Source of the DNA: Rhabdothermincola sp036846205
GTDB lineage: Bacteria; Actinomycetota; Acidimicrobiia; Acidimicrobiales; Acidimicrobilacustridaceae
Direction of reading: 5' to 3'
DNA length: 28,468 nucleotides
NCBI RefSeq assembly: GCF_036846205.1
Contig: NZ_DAIUCK010000036.1
Location: 1-28,468, forward strand
Positions 14,817-22,864 of this stretch are shown in pieces. Numbering within the stretch: position 1 is the stretch's first letter; every line of letters begins with the position of its first letter. A model generated the notes under the pieces. The model worked only from the letters and a program-made list of their open reading frames with translations, searched no databases and was not told where the DNA came from. A program made the translations under genes and the position numbers.

Positions 14817-16739
14817 TCAGTTGACGGGGGTCAGCGGTGGATCGAACGACACCGTCACCAGCAGGCGGGCCGCTCCGTCGGCTGGGGTGGGCATCGTGTC
14901 GGCGCTCGCCAGCGCGAGCAGGGTGATGCGGTTGTAGGACGTGCGCGCCGGCAGGGAGTCGGCGCTGCAGCGGTAGTGCTCGTCGAGGATGCACAGGACA
15001 CCGCCGACCGGGTTGTCGTCGCGCTCGGAGATGAACAGGCCGAACATGGTGGCACCCGCCTCGGCGGCTGGGCTGCCGGGTTGCAGCCACTCGTCGGGCT
15101 GACCCAGCCCTTCACCCTGGAAGGTGACCCGGAACGGATCGGTCTGGACTTCGAGGGTGGCGGTGGGGCTCAGCCCCGGCGGGCGCCGCAGGGTGATACC
15201 CGCCCGGAACATGTCACAGGGGCTGCCCACGCAGGGCTGGACGTTGGGCGCCAGCACCACACCGGTCGCCCGATCCGTGGTGGTGGAGGTGGTGGGTGCC
15301 GGCGGGGTGATGCCGGGCGTGCTCCCCCGGAGGACGAAGCGGTACAGGCCGCTGGTCTCGCTGCGACCCTCGAGGCCGGGCTCGCGGATGCCAGCCACCG
15401 CGTACAGGCTGTCGCCGACCACGACCGGGCCACCCGCCACCACCCCGCGCATCTCGTGGGACCAGAGCACCTCGCCGGTGCGCAGGTCGTAGGCCCGCAG
15501 GGTGAAGTCGTTGCCACCGATGAACAGCACGCCGTTGGCCACCGCAGCCGAGCCGTAGATCGCCTGCACGCCCGCGTCCTGCCAGAGGATCTTCCCGTTG
15601 GCCGCGTCGATGGCGTGCACGAAGGGCGGCGGGCCGACCGCGGTGCCCCCGGCGATGATGCCCTCCGCGTAGGCGGTACCGCCGATGAACCCCCCGGTCG
15701 AGAAGTTGGCTCCGGGCTCCTCGATCCCGGGCTCGGTGGCCTTGGCCTTCCAGACGAGCTGGCCGGTGTCGCGGTCGACCGCGTAGTAGGTGCCGTCCTT
15801 GTTGCCCAGCCCCACCAGGTCGCGTCCTCGTGCCCGGAAGAGGTTGGGTGCACCGGCGAAGTCGAGGTCGTCGTTGTTCGGTTCGTGGGGCTGGAAGGCC
15901 CAGCGCGGTTCGCCCGTGTCGAGGTCGACGGCGATGAGCGCCTCGGTGTAGGGACCCCATCCGTCGGGTGAGCGGGGGCAGTTGGCGGTCCCGACGAACA
16001 CCGCCCGGCGCTCCAGGTCGACGCTGGGGGATCCCCACACGTCACCGCAGCCCTGCGGAGGTCGGCCCTGGTCAGGCTCGAAGAACCACAGCTGCTGGCC
16101 CGTGTCGGCGTCGAGCGCCAGCAACCCCGCCTGCTGGCCGGGGCGGTTGTGCACATCGGTGCCCACCAGCACCTTCCCGTCGACGATCGCCGGTGAAGAC
16201 TCGATCTCGGTGAAATCCTGCGGGTCGTCGGTGCCCACCGCGTGGGACCAGCGCTCCTCGCCGGTGTCGGCCCGCAGCGCGTGCACCGTGCGGCCGCTCC
16301 CGAACACCACCGTCCGTACTCCGCCGATGTCGGCCACCGCAGCGCTCGAGACGATCTGGCCGGCGTACACGTTCGGCTCCGTGGCGGCCTGGAAGGTCCA
16401 GCGGGCCTCGCCGGTGGCCACGTCGACGGCGTAGAAGCGCCCTGACCAGTCACCGAGGTACGCGGTGCCGTCGACGATCGCGGGGGTCGCGGTCACCACG
16501 TCGTAGGTGTTGAAGAACCAGGCCAGCTCGAGGTCGGCCACCGTGGCGGTCGACAGGGCGGTCTCGCAGGGATACGCGAAGGTGCGGGCGAGATTGTGCC
16601 CCCACATGGGCCAGTCGCACTCACCCGCCCCAGCGACCGGGCCCGGGTCGGCCACCGGGGAGGCCGGCGGGTCGGCCCGGCACGCGCCGAGCGCAAGGCT
16701 GGCGGCGACCAAGCCGGCGATCGCTCTTCTCGACTGCAC
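14817..16739 (-). CDS. Secreted lipoprotein, PQQ-binding-like beta-propeller dehydrogenase
   Basis: The 640-residue protein starts with a lipoprotein signal (lipobox LGAC, 17-20). Residues about 40-480 form a PQQ-type propeller with many W-motif blades (GRFYAVDVATGEARW, LLALDADTGQQLWFF, YAVDRDTGQLVWKA, HAIDAANGKILW, RAYDLRTGEVLW). WPMWGHNLARTFAYP near the N-terminus and the NNDDLDF segment recall polyvinyl-alcohol-dehydrogenase-type quinoproteins. There is no CxxCH haem motif. After a Thr/Pro linker near residue 490 comes an extra C-terminal domain of about 150 residues with Cys pairs (QPCVGSPCDM) that I do not recognise. The start is GTG at 16739. No PQQ biosynthesis gene is in the window, so PQQ binding is not proven. 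Confidence 0.83.
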   Translation of the reverse strand: MQSRRAIAGLVAASLALGACRADPPASPVADPGPVAGAGECDWPMWGHNLARTFAYPCETALSTATVADLELAWFFNTYDVVTATPAIVDGTAYLGDWSGRFYAVDVATGEARWTFQAATEPNVYAGQIVSSAAVADIGGVRTVVFGSGRTVHALRADTGEERWSHAVGTDDPQDFTEIESSPAIVDGKVLVGTDVHNRPGQQAGLLALDADTGQQLWFFEPDQGRPPQGCGDVWGSPSVDLERRAVFVGTANCPRSPDGWGPYTEALIAVDLDTGEPRWAFQPHEPNNDDLDFAGAPNLFRARGRDLVGLGNKDGTYYAVDRDTGQLVWKAKATEPGIEEPGANFSTGGFIGGTAYAEGIIAGGTAVGPPPFVHAIDAANGKILWQDAGVQAIYGSAAVANGVLFIGGNDFTLRAYDLRTGEVLWSHEMRGVVAGGPVVVGDSLYAVAGIREPGLEGRSETSGLYRFVLRGSTPGITPPAPTTSTTTDRATGVVLAPNVQPCVGSPCDMFRAGITLRRPPGLSPTATLEVQTDPFRVTFQGEGLGQPDEWLQPGSPAAEAGATMFGLFISERDDNPVGGVLCILDEHYRCSADSLPARTSYNRITLLALASADTMPTPADGAARLLVTVSFDPPLTPVN

Positions 16740-16824
16740 GGTCCCCCTCGTCCCCCCCGTTCCCGGTGGTCTGCGCTCGGCCGTTCGCCGCCCCCGTCGG
16801 TCACGCTGACCCCGAGCACAAACC

Positions 16825-16838
16825 TGACGTGAGCGTCA
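16825..16838. promoter_or_regulatory. Candidate operator TGACGTGAGCGTCA (site C of four)
   Basis: It fits TGAC-N6-GTCA and lies between the divergent PQQ-type gene (start 16739) and the SDR (start near 16865). The left flank CAAACC resembles the flanks of sites A, B and D. It is close enough to the SDR that it would overlap the transcript start or early 5' UTR. Confidence 0.58.
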
Positions 16839-16864
16839 TGATAATGAACGTGGGTGGTCACGTG

Positions 16865-17614
16865 GTGTCGCTCGAGGGCCGGCGGATCCTGATCGTCGGG
16901 GCGTCGTCCGGCATCGGCCGGGCGACTGCCCTCGCAGCGGCGCGCGCCGGCGCCAGGGTCGCGATCGCCGCCCGCCGGCTGGACCGCCTACAGCAGGTGG
17001 CTGGCGAAGCGGGGGAGGCTGTCTGGCCGGTTCAGTGCGACGTGCGGGTGCCCGTTGCGTGTGAGCTGGTGGCGCGAGCCGTGGAGCAGCAACTCGGTGG
17101 CCTCGACACCCTCGTGTACGCCACCGCGATCAACCACCTGGTGTTGCTGGCGGAGACCGACATCGATACCTGGCGCGACCTGCTGGAGACCAACCTGGTG
17201 GGCGCCGCGCTGGTGACCAGGGCCACGCTGCCCGCGCTGGTGTCGGCCGGAGGGCGCGTGGCGTTCCTGTCGTCGGACTCGGTCGCCCGCCCCTTTCCCG
17301 GTCTCGGGGCCTATGCAGCCAGCAAGGCCGGGCTCGAGACCCTCACCGCTGCCTGGCGTGCGGAGGTCAGCGAGGTGACCTTCACCCGCGTGGTGGTCGG
17401 CCCCACCCTGACTGGTATGGCCGATGGCTGGGACCCCGATCTGGCGGCGACGATGTTCGAGTGGTGGCACTCGATCGGCTACCTCGACCGCGAGCCGGTG
17501 GAGCCTGAGTGGGTCGCGCAGCGGATGGTGCGCTGGATGGCCGCCGAGGACCCGCCCGAGGAGCTCGATCTGCTGGCGGAGTCCATCGCGGAGCGGCGTG
17601 GGTCGTCCGGGTGA
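16865..17614 (+). CDS. SDR-family oxidoreductase
   Basis: The roughly 249-residue short-chain dehydrogenase has the cofactor motif VGASSGIG (11-18), N110, S137, Y150 and K154 (YAASK). AARR (35-38) after the second strand suggests NADP(H) preference, since basic residues follow. The usual NNAG is replaced by ATAIN (86-90). It is a different subfamily from the MFE-2-like SDRs in this window. The start is uncertain: GTG 16865 follows GTGGGTGG and gives a typical SDR N-terminus, while ATG 16844 or 16838 would add 7-9 residues and would lie on or beside the candidate operator. The substrate is unknown. Confidence 0.82.
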   Translation: MSLEGRRILIVGASSGIGRATALAAARAGARVAIAARRLDRLQQVAGEAGEAVWPVQCDVRVPVACELVARAVEQQLGGLDTLVYATAINHLVLLAETDIDTWRDLLETNLVGAALVTRATLPALVSAGGRVAFLSSDSVARPFPGLGAYAASKAGLETLTAAWRAEVSEVTFTRVVVGPTLTGMADGWDPDLAATMFEWWHSIGYLDREPVEPEWVAQRMVRWMAAEDPPEELDLLAESIAERRGSSG

Positions 17615-17658
17615 GCCAGGCCCGCCTCCCGGTGGGGGTGGGGGCGCGGGCGATGGCG

Positions 17659-18618
17659 TCAGGTCTCCTCGGCGGTCGCCAACGCCTCGGCAGGCATGGG
17701 ATCGGGTGCGGATCGCACCGCACCGGCCACCCCGGCGATGGTGAGCGCGCCCGCCATCACCTGCACCGCGGTCACGGCCTGGCCGAGCAGCACCCAGGCC
17801 ATCGCACCGGAGAGCACCGGGATGGCCAGCATGAGCACCGGGGGGAGGTTGGCGGGCACCCATCGCAGTGACCAGGTGACCGAGAAGTGCCCCAGCGCCC
17901 CGGGGAACAGGGCCACCGCGGCGCACAGGAGGAGGTCGTGCAGGCCGATCACCCCCACGGGCTCGCCGGTGACCACCACGAACGTGGAGACCGTGACGGC
18001 GGCGGCGACCGACGCGCCGAACAGGAAGGGGACCGTGTCGATGTGGTCGCGGGCTTGCTTCGACCACACGAAGTACACGGAGTAGCCGAGCACGTTCAGC
18101 GCGGCCAGCGCCATCCCGAGGGCGTCGCCCTCCGGGCCCGAGGCGCCCGCCACCGCGACCAGCGCCGCGCCGGCGATGGCCACCGCGGACCACAGGCGGA
18201 ACGAGGGGCCCGGTCGCTCCCCGAACATCGGCACGGCGAGCACGGCCACCACCACCGGTGCGAGGGTGTTCATGAGCGTCACGTCGACCACCGAGGTCAG
18301 GCGCAGCGCGGTCATGAACGCGAGTTGGTGGGTCCCGAACAGCGCGCCGCACACCAGGGCCCGCCGCCACCCCTCACGCGAGGGCCAGCGGTCGACGACC
18401 CGGCCGTGCACCAGGGTCGCCACCGCCAGGGTCGCGACACCGATCCACAGGCGCCAGAAGGAGAACACCGGGCCGGAGACGGACGCCGCGCCGACCATGA
18501 CCGGGCCGGTGCTGAACAGCACCACACCGATCACGACCACCGCGACGGGCCTGCGCTGGGCGAGGGCGCCCACACCGGGGCGAGGGGTCAGCTCGATCGT
18601 GGTGGCGACGTCGGACAT
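17659..18618 (-). CDS. EamA/DMT-family transporter
   Basis: The 319-residue integral membrane protein has about ten hydrophobic helices in two five-helix halves, as expected for the drug/metabolite transporter superfamily. Each half shows an EamA-like segment: FSFWRLWIGVATLAVATLVHG (about 52-72) in the first, and ALGHFSVTWSLRWVPANLPPVLMLAIPVLSGAMAWVLLGQ (about 241-280) in the second. The substrate cannot be read from sequence; exporters of amino acids or metabolites are common in the family. It is convergent with the SDR at 16865 and divergent from the enoyl-CoA hydratase, with operator site D in between. Confidence 0.88.
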   Translation of the reverse strand: MSDVATTIELTPRPGVGALAQRRPVAVVVIGVVLFSTGPVMVGAASVSGPVFSFWRLWIGVATLAVATLVHGRVVDRWPSREGWRRALVCGALFGTHQLAFMTALRLTSVVDVTLMNTLAPVVVAVLAVPMFGERPGPSFRLWSAVAIAGAALVAVAGASGPEGDALGMALAALNVLGYSVYFVWSKQARDHIDTVPFLFGASVAAAVTVSTFVVVTGEPVGVIGLHDLLLCAAVALFPGALGHFSVTWSLRWVPANLPPVLMLAIPVLSGAMAWVLLGQAVTAVQVMAGALTIAGVAGAVRSAPDPMPAEALATAEET

Positions 18619-18713
18619 GCTCCGCGCAGGTTACGGCTTCACCAGACCGGCGTTGAGCCGATTGGCGGGCCGCGCCCGGCGCGACGGTCCGGGAGAAGAC
18701 GCAGCCCGAAAGC

Positions 18714-18727
18714 TGACTACCATGTCA
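18714..18727. promoter_or_regulatory. Candidate operator TGACTACCATGTCA (site D of four)
   Basis: It fits TGAC-N6-GTCA between the divergent EamA gene and the enoyl-CoA hydratase gene. The flanks extend the dyad: GAAA to the left pairs with TTTC to the right (GAAAGC...GGTTTC). An ATG inside the site (18722) is in frame with the hydratase, but a start there would be embedded in the operator. Confidence 0.58.
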
Positions 18728-18766
18728 GGTTTCCGGCAGGGTCGTGAGCAGGGGGTCTCGCCGCAG

Positions 18767-19588
18767 ATGCCGATCCACTACGAGAAGGGCGCGCGCCCGG
18801 GCGCCGAGCACGTGGTGCTCATCACCATCGACCGGCCCCAAGCCCGCAATGCGCTCGACATGTACCACTTCCGCGACCTGGCCCGGGCCTGGAAGGACTT
18901 CCGCTACGACGACGACGCGTGGGTGGCGATCGTGACCGGCGTGGGCCGCAACTTCATGGCGGGCGCGGACCTCAAGACCTACATCCCGCAGATCACGGAG
19001 CTGGCCAAGGAGATCAGCAAGGGCGAGGTCACCGAGGTCGACGGGTGCAAGCTGTCTGACGGCACCCGGGCGGTCCTGCGGGACACGAAGATCTACAAGC
19101 CGATCATCGCCGCCATCAACGGGCCGTGTGTGGCCGGCGGCATGGAGATGCTGGGTGGCATCGACATCCGCATCGCCACCCCCCACGCCAGCTTCGGGGT
19201 GATGGAGCCCAAGCGCGGCCTGTTCGCCGGTGGCGGCACCACCGCCCGCCTGCCCCGCCAGATCCCCTTCCCGGCGGCGATGGAGTTCCTGCTCACCGCC
19301 GAGCGGTTCCCGGCCGAGCGGGCGTTGCAGATGGGCCTGCTGAACGAGATCGTGCCCGAGGAGGAGCTGCTCGACCGGGCGTTCGAGTGGGCGGCTCGCA
19401 TCACGGCCAACGCCCCACTCGCGGTGCAGGCCACCAAGGAGAGCGTGCTGCGCGGCCTGTCGACCACCCTGGAGGAGGCCTACGCCATCGAGCAGCAGCT
19501 CTCCCAGGAGGTGTTCCAGACCGAGGACGCCAAGGAAGGACCGAAGGCGTTCGCCGAGAAGCGCGCTCCCGAATGGAAGGGCCGGTGA
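18767..19588 (+). CDS. Enoyl-CoA hydratase (crotonase family) with both catalytic glutamates
   Basis: The 273-residue crotonase has the substrate loop FMAGADLKTY (63-72) and oxyanion segment NGPCVAGGMEMLGG (118-131). E127 and E147 (FGVMEPKRG) align with the two catalytic glutamates of rat enoyl-CoA hydratase, so hydration of 2-enoyl-CoA is likely. This contrasts with the crotonase at 3131, which lacks both. The start at 18767 (MPIHYEKG) follows GGGGGT; an in-frame ATG at 18722 would add 15 residues and sits inside operator site D. Its stop overlaps the GTG of the thiolase-like gene by 3 bases, so the two are co-translated. Confidence 0.9.
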   Translation: MPIHYEKGARPGAEHVVLITIDRPQARNALDMYHFRDLARAWKDFRYDDDAWVAIVTGVGRNFMAGADLKTYIPQITELAKEISKGEVTEVDGCKLSDGTRAVLRDTKIYKPIIAAINGPCVAGGMEMLGGIDIRIATPHASFGVMEPKRGLFAGGGTTARLPRQIPFPAAMEFLLTAERFPAERALQMGLLNEIVPEEELLDRAFEWAARITANAPLAVQATKESVLRGLSTTLEEAYAIEQQLSQEVFQTEDAKEGPKAFAEKRAPEWKGR

Positions 19589-21084
19589 GCGTCGACCCCC
19601 GCGCCCCCTGCATCATCGGGGTCGGCCAGCAGGTCTGGCGACCGGGCGTCGGCGAGGCTCCGGAGCCGCTCGCCATGTGGGAGCAGGTGTGCCGACAGGC
19701 CGCCGATGACGCCGGCGCGGCCCGCGGCGCCTCCGCGGTGCTCGCAGCCGTCGACTCCCTCGACGTCGTGTACTGCCAGAGCTGGGCCTACGACGACCCG
19801 CCGGGTCGGCTGGTGGAGGCCCTGGCGATCGACCCCCGCCGCCGGGCCTACTCGGGCATCGGCGGCACCGTGCCCCTGCAGCTCGTCGACGCCGCGGCCG
19901 AGGCGATCATCCGGGGCGAACTCGACGTCGCGCTCGTCACCGGTGCCGAGGCCCTCGACACCAGGCGCCGTCTGCGCAGGGAGGGGCGCAAGCCGGCCTG
20001 GCGTTTCAAGGACCCGGAGCGCAGGCCCTTCCCGTTCGAGGTGCCGTTCCACCCGGCGGAGGTGGCGCACGAGGTCTTCCAGGCCTGGCTGACCTTCGCG
20101 GTGTTCGACATCGGGCGTCGGGCCCGGCTGGGCACGAGCCCCGAGGACCATCGCCGCCGGCTGGGTGAGCTGCTCGCGCCGTTCACCCGGGTGGCGGCCC
20201 GGAACCCCTTCGCCTGGTTCCCGGTCGAGCGCTCGGTCGAGGAGCTGATCACGCCTTCCGCCCAGAACCGCATGGTCGGCTACCCGTACACGAAGTACAT
20301 GGTCTCGGTGATGGACGTCGACATGGCCGCCGCGGTCATCGTCGCCAGCCACGCCCGGGCCGACTCGCTCGGGGTGCCCCCAGAGCGACGGGTGTACCTG
20401 CGGGGGTGGTGCTACGCCACCGACCCGCTCTACGTCGCCGAGCACCGCGACCTGTCGCGCTCGCCCGCCATGGCCGCCGCCAGCGCCGAGGCCCTCCGGG
20501 TGGCGGGCGTGGGTGTCGACGACGTGGCCCACCTCGATCTCTACAGCTGCTTCGCCAGCTCGGTGGACTTCGCCCGTGATGCACTCGGCCTCGCGTCCGA
20601 CGACCCGAGGGGGTTCACGGTCACGGGTGGGTTGCCCTTCGCCGGTGGTGCCGGCAGCGGCTACCTGGCGCACTCGATCGCGACCATGGCCGGTGTCCTG
20701 CGCGAGGACCCGGGCTCGTTCGGGCTGGTGAGCGGGGTCGGTATGCACATGACCAGGCACGCCTTCGCCATCTACTCCACCACTCCCGGGCCGGTCACGC
20801 TGCCGGAAGCCGAGCGGGTCCAGCGGCAGCTCGACGCCGAGGGCCCGGCCCCGATCGTGGACACCCATCGGGGCCCGGCCACGGTCGCGGCGTACAGCGT
20901 GGCGCACGGTCGGGACGGCGAACCGGACTGGGCGCTGCTGGTGTGCGACCTCGACGGGGGAGCGCGCTGCTACGCCCGGGCCACCGATCCCGACCTGCTG
21001 GTGGCGCTCGAGGAGGAGGAGTGGGTGGGGAGGGTGGTCGAGCTCGAGACCACCGAGGGCGACGTCAACCTCGCTCGGGCCTAG
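19585..21084 (+). CDS. Thiolase-like protein (acetyl-CoA acetyltransferase/SCP-x family), non-canonical active site
   Basis: The 499-residue protein has a thiolase fold, N-terminal half about 8-260 and C-terminal half to about 395, then an extra C-terminal domain of about 100 residues (beginning near APIVDTHRGPATV) that is probably OB-like. The nucleophile region reads YSGIGGTVPLQL (89-100), with no Cys where thiolases have CxSG. The C-terminal GHPxG loop is replaced by FAGGAGSGYLAHS. Classical Claisen chemistry is thus doubtful; lipid-transfer-like or retro-aldol roles are possible, as for sterol side-chain aldolases with thiolase folds. The GTG start overlaps the enoyl-CoA hydratase stop. 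Confidence 0.82.
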   Translation: MSVDPRAPCIIGVGQQVWRPGVGEAPEPLAMWEQVCRQAADDAGAARGASAVLAAVDSLDVVYCQSWAYDDPPGRLVEALAIDPRRRAYSGIGGTVPLQLVDAAAEAIIRGELDVALVTGAEALDTRRRLRREGRKPAWRFKDPERRPFPFEVPFHPAEVAHEVFQAWLTFAVFDIGRRARLGTSPEDHRRRLGELLAPFTRVAARNPFAWFPVERSVEELITPSAQNRMVGYPYTKYMVSVMDVDMAAAVIVASHARADSLGVPPERRVYLRGWCYATDPLYVAEHRDLSRSPAMAAASAEALRVAGVGVDDVAHLDLYSCFASSVDFARDALGLASDDPRGFTVTGGLPFAGGAGSGYLAHSIATMAGVLREDPGSFGLVSGVGMHMTRHAFAIYSTTPGPVTLPEAERVQRQLDAEGPAPIVDTHRGPATVAAYSVAHGRDGEPDWALLVCDLDGGARCYARATDPDLLVALEEEEWVGRVVELETTEGDVNLARA

Positions 21085-21097
21085 ACCGGGCGCGGGC

Positions 21098-22744
21098 TCA
21101 GCACAGGACGCCCTCCGCCGGCTGGTACAGCGCGGTGACGGTGTCGACCTCCCGGTGCCCGTCCGTCAGGTAGGTGCGGGTGCGCTCGGTGGTGACCTTG
21201 GTGCACGCCCCCGCGGGGGTGCGGGTCTGGCCGGTCTGCTCGCCTCGCACCCAAGGGGTCGAGTACAGGGTCACGGTGATGGAACTGCTCGTGTACGTGG
21301 GCCAGACCAGCACCCCGTAGGGGGTGTTGTTGCGGATCTTCAGATCGGGCTTCGGGTAGCTCAGCGTGGCTTCGCGCCCATAGGGGTAGCGGGAGATGTA
21401 GATCGTGTGGGCCTGATATTCCACGAGGTCGAGCCCGGCGAAGAACGCAGCGTTGAACAGGGTGGTGGCGAACTGCGACACCCCGCCGCCGACATCGGTG
21501 GTGAACTTGCCGCCGTAGATCACGCCGGCCTCGACGAAACCCTTGGCGCGGGTGCGCTGCCCGAGGTACTCGTTGACCGAGAACGTCTGGCCCGGCTCGA
21601 TGACCACGCCGCGGATGAGATCCGCGATGCGGTGGATGTTGGTGACCCGGCTTTCGCCGGCGGCGTGGTTGGTGGTGAACGTGCCCACCACGGTCGTGAT
21701 CCCCATGCGGCGCGCCCAGGTGGCGTCGTGCTCGGGTTGCTCGGTCGTCAGGTCGAGGTCCACCTCGCCACGCCCGTTGCGGAGTGCGTCGACCACCCGC
21801 TGGGGTGAGTCCGCGGCACAACATCCGGTGCCAGGTGTGCCCTCGGTGAACGACACGTTGCCCGCCGCATCGACGTGCCAGGCCAGCTGGACGGGGGGTG
21901 TACCGACGGCACCCACCGCCGCGGCGACGTCGTGGCTGATCTGCTGCTCGTCCATGCCCAGCACCAGGGTGGAGCCGTCAGAGGCCGGGACCGCACGCAT
22001 CCAGGTCAGCAGGACGGCGGGTTGGACCGAGGTCGACTTGCCCCCGACCCGGACGGTCAACGGCCGAGCGGCGAGCCGGCGTCCTTCGTCAGCCACCGCT
22101 TCCGCCGCGCTGTCGGGGTAGGTCGGTGCCACCTCCACCGTCGCCAGCTCGACGGTGATGGGGCCGTCCGGCGCCGCGGCCTGCTCGATGAGGGCGCGCT
22201 CCAAGCTCGCCGTGTCCAGCGACGTGCCCGGCACGCCGGCCACGGCCTCGAGCGTGCCGCCGGCCGCCGAGACGCTCGGTTCCACGGGTACGACCCGATT
22301 GGCGTCCTCGAGTGCGGCGATCGCCGTAGCGGCCTGGGCGGAGTCGACGTGGTACACGACCGGGACCCGATGGGGTGACAGGAGCGAGCCGAGCCACTCG
22401 AACGGCTGGGCGAGCAGGTTGCCCCTGCCGGCGTCGAGCACAGCTCGGACGGTGGCTTCCCGGTCGACGGACAGGCCCACGGAGGCGGCGGTGGTGTCGA
22501 GTGCGCCCGCCGGTGTCTGGATGTGGACCGGTCGCTCACGGGTGCGCTCCGCGAGGCGCTCAACCTCGGCGCGCACCTCGGTCTCCGAGAGGCCGCCCAC
22601 CGCGGTGCCGGCCAGGGAGACGTTTCGCATCGCTTGGCCGGAGTGCATCGCGGTGTCGAGGGCCCAGGTGCCGAGCAGCGCGGCGAGGACCGCGATCAGC
22701 GCGACGAGCGCGGCCAATCCGGCGCTGCGGGGGCTCCGAGGCAC
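21098..22744 (-). CDS. VanW-family membrane-anchored protein with YoaR-like repeats
   Basis: The protein of about 548 residues has an N-terminal TM anchor (8-29). Two peptidoglycan-binding-4/YoaR-like segments follow (AMRNVSLAGTAVGGLSETEV near 38-57, and another near 225-300). The VanW domain covers about 350-485, with TNIHRIADLIRGVVIEPG, FSVNEYLGQRT, GVIYGGKFTTDVGGGVSQ and PYGREATLSYPKPDLKIRN. These proteins sit outside the membrane and are associated with the cell wall; their biochemical role is not established, and they are not specific evidence of vancomycin resistance. The start is GTG at 22744, with AAGGTGG upstream. Confidence 0.87.
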   Translation of the reverse strand: MPRSPRSAGLAALVALIAVLAALLGTWALDTAMHSGQAMRNVSLAGTAVGGLSETEVRAEVERLAERTRERPVHIQTPAGALDTTAASVGLSVDREATVRAVLDAGRGNLLAQPFEWLGSLLSPHRVPVVYHVDSAQAATAIAALEDANRVVPVEPSVSAAGGTLEAVAGVPGTSLDTASLERALIEQAAAPDGPITVELATVEVAPTYPDSAAEAVADEGRRLAARPLTVRVGGKSTSVQPAVLLTWMRAVPASDGSTLVLGMDEQQISHDVAAAVGAVGTPPVQLAWHVDAAGNVSFTEGTPGTGCCAADSPQRVVDALRNGRGEVDLDLTTEQPEHDATWARRMGITTVVGTFTTNHAAGESRVTNIHRIADLIRGVVIEPGQTFSVNEYLGQRTRAKGFVEAGVIYGGKFTTDVGGGVSQFATTLFNAAFFAGLDLVEYQAHTIYISRYPYGREATLSYPKPDLKIRNNTPYGVLVWPTYTSSSITVTLYSTPWVRGEQTGQTRTPAGACTKVTTERTRTYLTDGHREVDTVTALYQPAEGVLC

Positions 22745-22864
22745 CCGTCCACCTTGGCATGCCGCGTGGGGCGGCGGTAGTCGCTGGGTGGCGCGGATTT
22801 CCCGCTCCGCCGCCACCCCTGCCATGATCCCGGGGTCGCAGTCAGGGGCGTGGGGGAAGTGCCG

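Noticed and set aside
14822..14833. TGAC-GGGG-GTCA near the end of the PQQ gene
   Set aside because: The spacing is 4 instead of 6, it overlaps the last codons of the PQQ-type gene, and no promoter is expected there.
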